6,962 nucleotides of DNA. Origin: JBEAUL01 sp041161475 (lineage in GTDB: Bacteria; Pseudomonadota; Gammaproteobacteria; UBA6186; Azoamicaceae). Shown in pieces: positions 1 to 6,231 of this stretch (its first letter is position 1; each line of letters begins with the position of its first letter). The notes under the pieces were generated by a model. That model saw nothing but the letters and a program-made list of their open reading frames with translations, did not search any database and was not told the DNA's origin. The position numbers were made by a program, and so were the translations under genes. The DNA is taken from NCBI GenBank assembly GCA_041161475.1, contig JBEAUL010000092.1, forward strand, positions 1 to 6,962, read 5' to 3'.

Positions 1-11
1 CCATCATATGT

Positions 12-40
12 TTAACAATTTATCGGATAGTCAGTAAAAT
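12..40 (+). promoter_or_regulatory. Candidate sigma70-type promoter for the first gene
   Basis: TTAACA at 12-17 (five of six matches to the -35 consensus) is followed after 17 bases by TAAAAT at 35-40 (five of six matches to the -10 consensus). Transcription would start near base 47, giving a leader of about 60 bases before the ATG at 106. This is the best-matched promoter in the window, but it is read by eye only and AT-rich DNA yields such matches by chance. Confidence 0.45.
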
Positions 41-105
41 TGTAATTGCAGTATAGTATTGATCTATGGATTAGAAAAATACTGAAAATACGAAAGGAAT
101 CAGTG

Positions 106-720
106 ATGTATTTAAGTAAAGATTTGGAAAAAAGAATTGAGGCATTTTACATGGATTTAAGTACCTTTATGTATACCAGAGGTAATATATTGCGATACGA
201 TTTAACGTCCGATCCAATTGCTTCAGTGTCCGCATTATTGGCAGATAGAGAGATGAAAAAAGCAACAGAAGTGCTGTGCGCTAATGACGATGAAGCATGG
301 ATATCAGGGTTATATCAGGCACAACAGTTTTTATTGCGCGATCAACGCGCAGATACAGTGATGTTACTATTATCAGGTGTACCTTTTTACCAAAAGCAAG
401 AAACCGAAATATGTTCACTATTGGCGAGAGTAGACGCCATGCTGATGGAGGTAGAATGTGCAAAGAAGTCTCAGCAGGATGTAGAGGTAATAAAGCCTAC
501 CTATACACAAGCGTTTGAACAACCCGCCTATCAAGTTTCAGATACCCCTTGGTTAAATCTTGAATCAGAATGTTACGATGCACAAGTGTTGTATATGGCG
601 TATGCGGGATTAGCGAGTTGTGCTCCCAATCTAATGGAAGCGTTAGAATACCAAGGATATGCACAGGAACAAGAAGAGCGTTTAACCGAATTAATGAAAC
701 GTAGAACAAGAGAATACTGA
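106..720 (+). CDS. Unrecognised 204-residue protein, probably soluble and helical
   Basis: I do not recognise this protein and assign no function. The ATG at 106 is chosen because AAAGGA (93-98) lies seven bases upstream; the frame extends back to a TTG at 46, but that start has no ribosome-binding site and falls where transcription is predicted to begin. The product has no signal peptide and no hydrophobic segment long enough to cross a membrane, so it is probably cytosolic. It is rich in Glu, Gln, Ala and Leu and looks mostly alpha-helical. The middle (about residues 120-155) is polar and probably a linker. The last 40 residues contain an Ala/Tyr-rich stretch (YMAYAGLA) and end in a strongly charged helix with ERL, KRR and a terminal REY. 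Its own promoter and a 108-base gap downstream suggest it is transcribed separately from the protease gene. The frame is intact and the ribosome-binding site convincing, so I am confident it is a real gene. Confidence 0.8.
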   Translation: MYLSKDLEKRIEAFYMDLSTFMYTRGNILRYDLTSDPIASVSALLADREMKKATEVLCANDDEAWISGLYQAQQFLLRDQRADTVMLLLSGVPFYQKQETEICSLLARVDAMLMEVECAKKSQQDVEVIKPTYTQAFEQPAYQVSDTPWLNLESECYDAQVLYMAYAGLASCAPNLMEALEYQGYAQEQEERLTELMKRRTREY

Positions 721-828
721 GAATAAAGGGCTACTGGCATCATAAAAAGTTAAGCTTTTAACTAAAGTAATTGTTTTACTGTGATATTTTGTTGCGTTCT
801 GGCTATATTGGCTTTAAAATTCAGGGTG

Positions 829-1485
829 ATGAACAATTTAAATTTACTACAAAAAGCCCTTGTTTGGGCATTACCGGTTTTGTTTGCGGTTACAGTACAT
901 GAGGTGGCACATGGATGGGTTGCCAGTAAATGTGGAGACAATACGGCAAAGCGCTTAGGCCGATTGACGCTAAACCCTGTTTCGCATATCGATTTGATGG
1001 GTACATTGGTCATTCCGCTTCTGTGCCTTACTTTTGGCAATTTTATTTTTGGTTGGGCAAAACCCGTTCCCGTCAATCCGTATAATTTGAAGAATTTTAA
1101 GCGCGACAGTGCGCTGGTTGCAGCCGCTGGGCCCGTTTCCAATCTTTTAATGGCCTTAATATGGGGAGGCATCGCCAAGCTGGGCTTTATACTACTGCCT
1201 GCTTGGGGCCCAAATGCCCAGTTTCTGGTATATACCGGTGGTGCAGGTGTTGCGATTAACTGTATGTTAATGGTCTTAAACTTGTTGCCTATTCCCCCCT
1301 TAGATGGCAGTCGTGTGTTATCGAGTGTTTTACCCAATAAATGGGTGAGACCTTACGAGGCCATAGAGCCTTACGGCTTTTTTATTTTATTATTACTGAT
1401 GTTTTCTGGAGCACTTTCTGTGGTTTTAGGCCCGTTATTAGGGGTATCACAGGCATTGATTTATTCGATATTTGCTTTAAGATAA
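829..1485 (+). CDS. Site-2-type intramembrane metalloprotease, peptidase family M50 (minimal YwhC-like type)
   Basis: This is a polytopic inner-membrane zinc protease that should cleave transmembrane segments of membrane-bound substrates; the substrate cannot be told from sequence. From the ATG at 829 it has 218 residues. The zinc motif HEVAH is at 24-28 inside the first hydrophobic segment. GWAKPVPVN follows at about 75-83, then AGPVSN at about 100-105, and NLLPIPPLDG at about 151-160 supplies the conserved Asp ligand (D159). A hydrophobic hairpin at about 183-205 ends the protein. There is no PDZ domain, which separates it from RseP and matches the short soluble-domain-free M50 group. The frame extends back to a GTG at 781, but family members normally begin shortly before the first membrane helix (here MNNLNLLQ), so 829 is preferred. 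AGGG at 823-826 is very close to that ATG, leaving the start somewhat uncertain. It lies 44 bases upstream of the BioC-like gene and is probably cotranscribed with it. Confidence 0.9.
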   Translation: MNNLNLLQKALVWALPVLFAVTVHEVAHGWVASKCGDNTAKRLGRLTLNPVSHIDLMGTLVIPLLCLTFGNFIFGWAKPVPVNPYNLKNFKRDSALVAAAGPVSNLLMALIWGGIAKLGFILLPAWGPNAQFLVYTGGAGVAINCMLMVLNLLPIPPLDGSRVLSSVLPNKWVRPYEAIEPYGFFILLLLMFSGALSVVLGPLLGVSQALIYSIFALR

Positions 1486-1529
1486 CGATTTTTCATCCAT
1501 TATAAAAAGACGCTAGGATACGTATCTCA

Positions 1530-2132
1530 ATGGATTTTTGTCAAAAAACCCTGCCTTATTTACTTGAAAAATTACCATTTATCAAGTTATATCCAAAAAA
1601 AATATTGGTGATTGGTAAACCAGATCTAGAGTTTCAGCTTTGTACTAAATTACAAGCAATGTATCCAGCAGCGGTTATTGACTTTTTTGCAAAAGGGCTA
1701 CGAGAGTATCCATTAACAGAACTGAGCTACGATTTAATTGTTTTGCATTGGATAGATCTGGGTCTGTTATTGCCAGATGATTTAAACGATAATGTATTGT
1801 CTACCTATGAATTGTTGTTTTATTTATTGCATCATTTATTAGCACCAAAAGGCTTATTGCTATTTTCATCTTTAGGTCCTGAGACAATGGGGCTAACTGT
1901 CGCGCAGATGTCAATTCCGATGAATATATTGGGTGATCTGTTATTAAAATTGGGCTATCAAGATCCGGTTTTAGACAGAGATTGTTTTGAAGAAGTCTCA
2001 TTCAGAATAGAGTTGGCTTACGGTCATGCCTGGAGAAAAGCGACTGAGCTTGATTGTTTTTCTCAAGTAGACGAAGAAGGCACTGTTTTTATGCCAATCA
2101 CACAGATAAGACATCTAACGGTGCATGAATGA
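1530..2132 (+). CDS. BioC-like methyltransferase-fold protein with a degenerate SAM-binding region
   Basis: The 200-residue product resembles the C-terminal two thirds of the BioC/NDUFAF5 group. BioC methylates malonyl-ACP at the start of biotin synthesis. Matching parts are a Rossmann strand followed by a polar stretch (YDLIVLHW, 67-74), the post-motif loop and strand LLAPKGLLLFSSLGPET (103-119), MNILGDLLLKLGYQDPVLD (131-149), and ELAYGHAW (161-168). The expected SAM-binding glycine motif (DxGCGxG) is absent: the corresponding stretch, KILVIGKPD at 24-32, keeps only one glycine. The segment between motif I and YDLIV is also shorter than in BioC, and the protein is about 60-80 residues shorter than a usual BioC. 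It may therefore be a non-catalytic relative, or may bind something else; calling it BioC would be over-annotation. No bio genes are nearby. AGGA at 1515-1518 is 11 bases before the ATG. The stop overlaps an ATG (ATGA, 2129-2132) in frame with the following prlC. Confidence 0.75.
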   Translation: MDFCQKTLPYLLEKLPFIKLYPKKILVIGKPDLEFQLCTKLQAMYPAAVIDFFAKGLREYPLTELSYDLIVLHWIDLGLLLPDDLNDNVLSTYELLFYLLHHLLAPKGLLLFSSLGPETMGLTVAQMSIPMNILGDLLLKLGYQDPVLDRDCFEEVSFRIELAYGHAWRKATELDCFSQVDEEGTVFMPITQIRHLTVHE

Positions 2133-2224
2133 TGTTATTTGATCCTGCTGTTATTGAATCCTCTGAGACACTAAATAAAAGCGCGTACACACTTGTATTA
2201 CAAGAAAAAAAATTATTTACAACC

Positions 2225-2228
2225 GGAG
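2225..2228 (+). promoter_or_regulatory. Ribosome-binding site that decides the prlC start
   Basis: GGAG lies five bases before the ATG at 2234, a good Shine-Dalgarno position. The upstream in-frame ATG pair at 2129-2134 has no comparable site and would depend on translational coupling to the BioC-like gene. This favours 2234 as the main prlC start. Confidence 0.55.
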
Positions 2229-2233
2229 CACAT

Positions 2234-4330
2234 ATGAGTCAATCAAAGCCTTTCCCTAATAGCGGTAGTCATCAAGCCGTTCAGTTACGAGACATTTCTT
2301 TCGAAAAAGCATATTTTACGGAATTAGATCTGAATACAGTAGAAGAAAATATCAAAGCATTGATACTTGAGACGGATAGACGAATTGAGGCATTACTTGA
2401 ACCATCCATAAAAAAACCAACCGATCATAATAGTGTGTCAGCATGGCTGGTTGATTATGAGGCTGCGCATCAACCATTGAGTAAGGCGGCCACTGTATTG
2501 TCACACCTTAATCACGTTAGTAATTCAGAAAAACTAACCGAATCCTATGAAAAAATACTTCCCTTACTGAGCAACCATCATACAAAGTGGGGTCATAGCG
2601 AATCCTTGTACCAGCAATTTTTGCTTTTAGAAAGCCTTGTATTACCCGACACCGTTGAACAAAAATTGATTTCCGATCGGTTGCGTGATTTCAAATTATC
2701 GGGGATTCATTTAAGTTCCCAAGATAAAGCGGTTTTTAAACAGTTGAGCGAACAGCTCAGCCTCTTACAAAACCGTTTTGAGCAAAATTTGCTGGAATCC
2801 ACAAAAGCATGGTCATTGCTGGTAACTGATAAAACCCAGTTGGCTGGTATTCCTGCACAGGCGCTTGAAAAAGCAGCGCTTTCTGCCAAGGAACACCAAC
2901 AAAGCGGTTGGCGATTGACCTTGGACTATCCTTGTTATGATGCCGTCATGACACATGCAGACAATCGTTCGCTGAGAAAAACAGTACATGAGGCCTATAT
3001 TTCTCGTGCATCAGACATTACTCAGTATCATGATAAAGCCTTTGATAACTCGATGCTCATGGTGGAGATTCTTGCTTTAAGACAACAGATGGCCAGACTT
3101 TTGGGATTTCCAAATTACGCGGAATACAGCTTGTTTGATAAAATGGCGAAAACATCTGATACGGTATTTACTTTTCTTGAGCATTTACTGGAAAAAAGTT
3201 TACCTAAAGCCAAAGAAGAGTTTGTAACCTTAAATGAATTTGCTAAAAAAAGTGGTCATGTAGGGAAACTTGAGCCATGGGATGTCGCTTATTACAGTGA
3301 AAAACTATATGACGCAGAATTTACTGTTTCGCAAGAAGCTTTAAGACCGTATTTCCCTGAAAAAGTCGTGTTATCAGGGCTTTTCGAAATAGTTCAGCGA
3401 TTATTTGGCTTACATTTTAAAGTGATACAGGATAAACCGACTTGGGATCCGAGTGTTCAGTTGCTTTCGGTACACAAACCAGATGGCACCTTGTATGGTT
3501 ATTTTTATTTAGATTTGTACGCCAGGCCCAATAAACAGGGGGGAGCTTGGGTCTCTGACTGGGTAAGTCGTTTTGAATCTCACGGATCTACACAATACCC
3601 GATTGTGTTTTTACAAACCAATTTTACAAAACCTGTCGTTAATAAGCCCTCTTTGCTAACACACGATGAAGTGGTGACCTTATTTCATGAGTTTGGGCAT
3701 TGTTTGCATTATTTAATCACAACAGTACCTTACCCAAGTGTTGCTGGGGGAAATGGTGTTCCCTGGGATGGTATAGAGTTACCCAGCCAATTACTAGAGT
3801 ATTGGGCATGGCAGACAGAAACCTTGCCACTGATCAGTCGTCATCACGAGACAGGGGAGTCCCTACCTGCAGATTTGATTGCGAATTTAAAGCGCGCGAA
3901 GCTTTTTCAGTCCGGATTGCATCGTATTCGACAGTTGCAGTTTGGGTTGTTTGATATGCATCTGCATACTCAGGTGGAGCCTGCTGTTAAAACACCGGAA
4001 GACATTCAAGCACTGCTAGATAGGGTGAGAGTCAAAACAAGCCTTATCCCTGCCTCACCCTTAAACCGTTTTCAGCACAGTTTTTCGCATATCTTTGCCG
4101 GAGGATATTCTGCAGGGTACTATAGCTATCAGTGGGCAGAGGTCTTAGCGAGTGATGCCTTTGCCTCCTTTCAGCAAAAAGGGATTCTAGATCCGGAAAC
4201 AGGTGGTAAATACCGAGATACCATTTTATCAAAAGGCGGTTCTCGTGATTTTATGACGCTATATGAGGCGTTCAAAGGCAGAAAACCTTCTATCGATGCC
4301 TTACTTGTAGAGTATGGTTTGCAAAAATAG
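2234..4330 (+). CDS. prlC: Oligopeptidase A, M3-family zinc metallopeptidase
   Basis: PrlC is a cytosolic zinc endopeptidase that degrades short peptides, including cleaved signal peptides in E. coli. The protein has 698 residues from the ATG at 2234, close to the 680 of the E. coli enzyme. The N-terminal half is the helical domain covering the active-site channel and contains LRDFKLSGI, ALRQQMARLLGF and PWDVAYYSEKL, all family hallmarks. FYLDLYAR is at about 424-431. The zinc motif HEFGH is at 485-489 (general base E486), with the third ligand E515 in ELPSQ exactly 30 residues after the first His, as in E. coli PrlC. HIFAGGYSAGYYSY at 619-632 carries the substrate-contacting tyrosines. All catalytic residues are present, so the enzyme should be active. 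The frame also runs back to 2129, where ATG overlaps the previous stop; that would add 35 residues with no match to PrlC that I can recall. It is the last gene of the left cluster and converges on rsmD. Confidence 0.95.
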   Translation: MSQSKPFPNSGSHQAVQLRDISFEKAYFTELDLNTVEENIKALILETDRRIEALLEPSIKKPTDHNSVSAWLVDYEAAHQPLSKAATVLSHLNHVSNSEKLTESYEKILPLLSNHHTKWGHSESLYQQFLLLESLVLPDTVEQKLISDRLRDFKLSGIHLSSQDKAVFKQLSEQLSLLQNRFEQNLLESTKAWSLLVTDKTQLAGIPAQALEKAALSAKEHQQSGWRLTLDYPCYDAVMTHADNRSLRKTVHEAYISRASDITQYHDKAFDNSMLMVEILALRQQMARLLGFPNYAEYSLFDKMAKTSDTVFTFLEHLLEKSLPKAKEEFVTLNEFAKKSGHVGKLEPWDVAYYSEKLYDAEFTVSQEALRPYFPEKVVLSGLFEIVQRLFGLHFKVIQDKPTWDPSVQLLSVHKPDGTLYGYFYLDLYARPNKQGGAWVSDWVSRFESHGSTQYPIVFLQTNFTKPVVNKPSLLTHDEVVTLFHEFGHCLHYLITTVPYPSVAGGNGVPWDGIELPSQLLEYWAWQTETLPLISRHHETGESLPADLIANLKRAKLFQSGLHRIRQLQFGLFDMHLHTQVEPAVKTPEDIQALLDRVRVKTSLIPASPLNRFQHSFSHIFAGGYSAGYYSYQWAEVLASDAFASFQQKGILDPETGGKYRDTILSKGGSRDFMTLYEAFKGRKPSIDALLVEYGLQK

Positions 4331-4347
4331 GCAACATCTTATGATGC

Positions 4348-4929
4348 TTATGTGTTGGCAATTGCCAAGTAGGCATATACGCTACCGGATTTTTTTTCTC
4401 GATGCACAGTATATCCGGTGGCGTTGATTTCTTCGGTGAGCGATCGGTCAGACTCTAAATAAATTATGCCATCGCTTCTCAGTAAATGCTGCTGTTGAAT
4501 GGCTAAAAGACAGGGTTTCCACAGATTTGCTGGATAAGGTGGATCGAGAAAAATTAGGTCAAAAGGCTTGGCCTGTGCTGTATTATTTGAAGAATGCGCA
4601 AGCCAAGATAGAGCATCATGTTGCGAAATGCACCACAGTGCATCAGATAAGCCTAAGAGGGTTGCGGCTTGTTTCATCTGCTTAACGGTTTCTCTATCGC
4701 GCTCAATACTTAGCACAAAGCCCGCACCTCGCGATAAGGCTTCAAGTCCCAGTATGCCACTGCCGGCAAATAAATCCAGACAACGTGCCCCATGAATATC
4801 ATTCATTAGCCAGTTGAACAGGGTTTCTCTAACCCGGTCAGGTGTTGGCCTAATCGCAGACTGTGCGTTAAACCCAATTTGACGGCCACGCCATTGGCCG
4901 CCAATAATTCGGATACTGTTTTTAAGCAT
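4348..4929 (-). CDS. rsmD: 16S rRNA (guanine(966)-N(2))-methyltransferase
   Basis: RsmD methylates the exocyclic amine of G966 in helix 31 of 16S rRNA, using SAM, on assembling 30S subunits. The 193-residue product has the usual family length. It starts with the typical IRIIGGQWRGR (6-16), followed by RPTPDRVRETLFNWL (27-41). The SAM-binding motif I is LDLFAGSG at 51-58, with the acidic end of the next strand at E76 (SIER). The catalytic N6/N2-type motif IV, LDPPYP, is at 128-133. Every key residue is there. The ATG at 4929 is chosen because it sits just before IRIIGG, as in homologues; no strong ribosome-binding site is seen (a GGAG is 16 bases away, too far). The gene is divergent from ftsY, the arrangement also found in E. 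coli, and its stop codon lies 17 bases from that of prlC. Confidence 0.96.
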   Translation of the reverse strand: MLKNSIRIIGGQWRGRQIGFNAQSAIRPTPDRVRETLFNWLMNDIHGARCLDLFAGSGILGLEALSRGAGFVLSIERDRETVKQMKQAATLLGLSDALWCISQHDALSWLAHSSNNTAQAKPFDLIFLDPPYPANLWKPCLLAIQQQHLLRSDGIIYLESDRSLTEEINATGYTVHREKKSGSVYAYLAIANT

Positions 4930-4973
4930 ATGTGGGGGCCTATTTCTCCATATTTAGCGAATATGCACTTAAT

Positions 4974-5003
4974 AATCTACAGTCGCATAACCTAGATAGC
5001 CAA
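4974..5003 (-). promoter_or_regulatory. Candidate promoter for rsmD
   Basis: On the minus strand TTGGCT (complement of 4998-5003) is followed after 18 bases by TAGATT (complement of 4974-4979), each with four of six consensus matches. The start would be near 4967, leaving a leader of about 38 bases before the rsmD ATG. This is a weak match by eye; the position in the divergent intergenic region is the main support. Confidence 0.25.
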
Positions 5004-5012
5004 CGCACTTGT

Positions 5013-5048
5013 ATGATAACATCAATTGATTATCATCTTGTTTATCAT
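5013..5048. repeat. Inverted and direct TTATCAT repeats in the rsmD/ftsY intergenic region
   Basis: ATGATAA (5013-5019) and its exact reverse complement TTATCAT (5030-5036) flank a 10-base spacer that contains the palindrome TCAATTGA (5022-5029). A second direct copy of TTATCAT follows at 5042-5048, 12 bases on, touching the predicted ftsY -10 box. This could be an operator for a dimeric regulator, but such AT-rich 7-mers can recur by chance. Confidence 0.35.
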
Positions 5049-5053
5049 ATAAG
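5026..5053 (+). promoter_or_regulatory. Candidate promoter for ftsY with a very short leader
   Basis: TTGATT (5026-5031) is followed after 16 bases by TATAAG (5048-5053), five of six matches to the -10 consensus. Transcription would begin around 5060, only about 11 bases before the ftsY ATG. There is no recognisable Shine-Dalgarno sequence in that space. The promoter overlaps the TTATCAT repeats, so a protein binding them would be placed to affect ftsY transcription. Confidence 0.35.
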
Positions 5054-5070
5054 AAAATTGATTGCCCCAT

Positions 5071-6231
5071 ATGTTAAAATTTTTGAAAAAAACCTTCTTC
5101 AAGTCGAGTGCTGAGCCCGAAATTCAAGAAAAAACAGTCTCTGCAACGCCAGATCTCTGCCCATCAACGGAAGCCAACAGCGCTGAGGCATTGGATATCA
5201 TACCATCTCCAACACCAGTAATCATGGAGCCCCAAGCAGATATCTTGCTTGAAACCCAAGCATCTAATGTAACAAAGGCTTCGTTTTTTTCAAAACTAAA
5301 ACAAGGTCTACAAAAAACCCGAGAACAATTTACCGATAAGCTCAGCCAATTGTTTTTAGGTAAAAAAACCATTGATCAAGCTTTATTCAAACAATTGGAA
5401 GAAATTTTATTAACGGCTGATGTGGGTTTTGATGTTACCCAACAGGTATTGTCTCGCTTGACTCAAGCCGTGTCACGTCAAGCACTCACCAATCCACAGG
5501 CACTTATCAAAGTCTTAAAAGAACAGCTGGCAGAAATACTAAAAGGTTGCGAAGTACCGTATCACGATACCCAAGATGCCAAACCCTTTGTTATTTTAAT
5601 GATTGGAATCAATGGTGCTGGAAAAACCACAACCATTGGTAAAATGGCGCAACAGTTCAAGCAGAATGGGCATAAAGTGATGTTAGCTGCTGGGGATACG
5701 TTTCGTGCGGCAGCAGTAGAGCAATTAAAAGTATGGGGAGAGCGTAACCAGATTCCCGTTATACACCAAGAAACTGGAGCAGACAGTGCATCCGTTATTT
5801 TTGATGCATTTCAGGCAGCCCAAGCACGTCAATGCGACGTATTGTTCGCCGATACTGCTGGAAGACTACACAACAAACAAAATTTAATGGAAGAGCTCAA
5901 AAAAATCATTCGCGTGTTAAAAAAGAAAGACAGCACTGCTCCCCATGAAATTTTGTTGGTCTTAGATGCGACCACAGGGCAAAATGCCATTCGACAAGCA
6001 CAACAATTTCACGAAGCTGTTGGTGTGACGGGATTGGTTATTACAAAATTAGATGGTACTGCCAAGGGGGGCGCTATTTTTGCAATAGCCTCTGCACTCA
6101 AATTACCCATTCGATTTATCGGTGTGGGTGAAAAAATAGAGGACCTAAAGCCTTTTTCGTCGATTGAATTTGTGGATGCTTTATTCAAAACCACAGAAGC
6201 CCAAACAGAACAGGTCGAAATCGATGTATAA
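5071..6231 (+). CDS. ftsY: Signal recognition particle receptor FtsY (SRP GTPase)
   Basis: FtsY docks ribosome-nascent chain-SRP complexes at the inner membrane through a GTPase heterodimer with Ffh. The product has 386 residues from the ATG at 5071, shorter than the 497 of E. coli because the N-terminal acidic A region is short: about 65 residues rich in Glu, Pro, Ser and Thr after a basic, hydrophobic start (MLKFLKKTFFK) that could bind lipid. The N domain runs from about 70 to 160 (FFSKLKQGLQKTREQF to the helix ending EILKG). The G domain follows: P-loop GINGAGKT at 179-186, DTFRAAA at 209-215, DTAGR at 261-265, TKLDGTAKGG at 325-334 and GVGE at 351-354, ending with DLKPFSSIEFVDALF. All GTP-binding motifs are intact. 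An in-frame TTG at 5062 is a less likely start. The end of the gene overlaps the permease start by eight bases. Confidence 0.97.
   Translation: MLKFLKKTFFKSSAEPEIQEKTVSATPDLCPSTEANSAEALDIIPSPTPVIMEPQADILLETQASNVTKASFFSKLKQGLQKTREQFTDKLSQLFLGKKTIDQALFKQLEEILLTADVGFDVTQQVLSRLTQAVSRQALTNPQALIKVLKEQLAEILKGCEVPYHDTQDAKPFVILMIGINGAGKTTTIGKMAQQFKQNGHKVMLAAGDTFRAAAVEQLKVWGERNQIPVIHQETGADSASVIFDAFQAAQARQCDVLFADTAGRLHNKQNLMEELKKIIRVLKKKDSTAPHEILLVLDATTGQNAIRQAQQFHEAVGVTGLVITKLDGTAKGGAIFAIASALKLPIRFIGVGEKIEDLKPFSSIEFVDALFKTTEAQTEQVEIDV

Noticed and set aside
670..720. Glu-rich C-terminus of the first protein as a possible Dot/Icm type IV effector signal
   Set aside because: The last residues are TREY with no hydrophobic residue at -3 or -4, the host lineage is not established, and charged C-terminal helices are common.
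741..763. Short inverted repeats around AAGCTT (GTTAA...TTAAC, AAAAG...CTTTT) after the first gene as a terminator
   Set aside because: The stems are five base pairs, AT-rich and mutually exclusive, with no following T-run; not a credible intrinsic terminator.
792..820. TTGCGT, 17 bases, TAAAAT as a promoter for the M50 protease gene
   Set aside because: Only three of six -35 matches, and the start would fall about two bases before the chosen ATG at 829; too weak to annotate.
762..1337. A 191-codon open frame on the minus strand, antisense to the M50 protease gene
   Set aside because: Its translation is basic, low in recognisable motifs and lies opposite a gene with clear HEVAH and LDG motifs; it is a by-product of the codon pattern of the real gene.
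4932..5114. A 60-codon open frame on the plus strand across the rsmD/ftsY intergenic region
   Set aside because: It has no ribosome-binding site, overlaps the ftsY start in another frame, and covers the promoter and repeat elements; no motif supports it.
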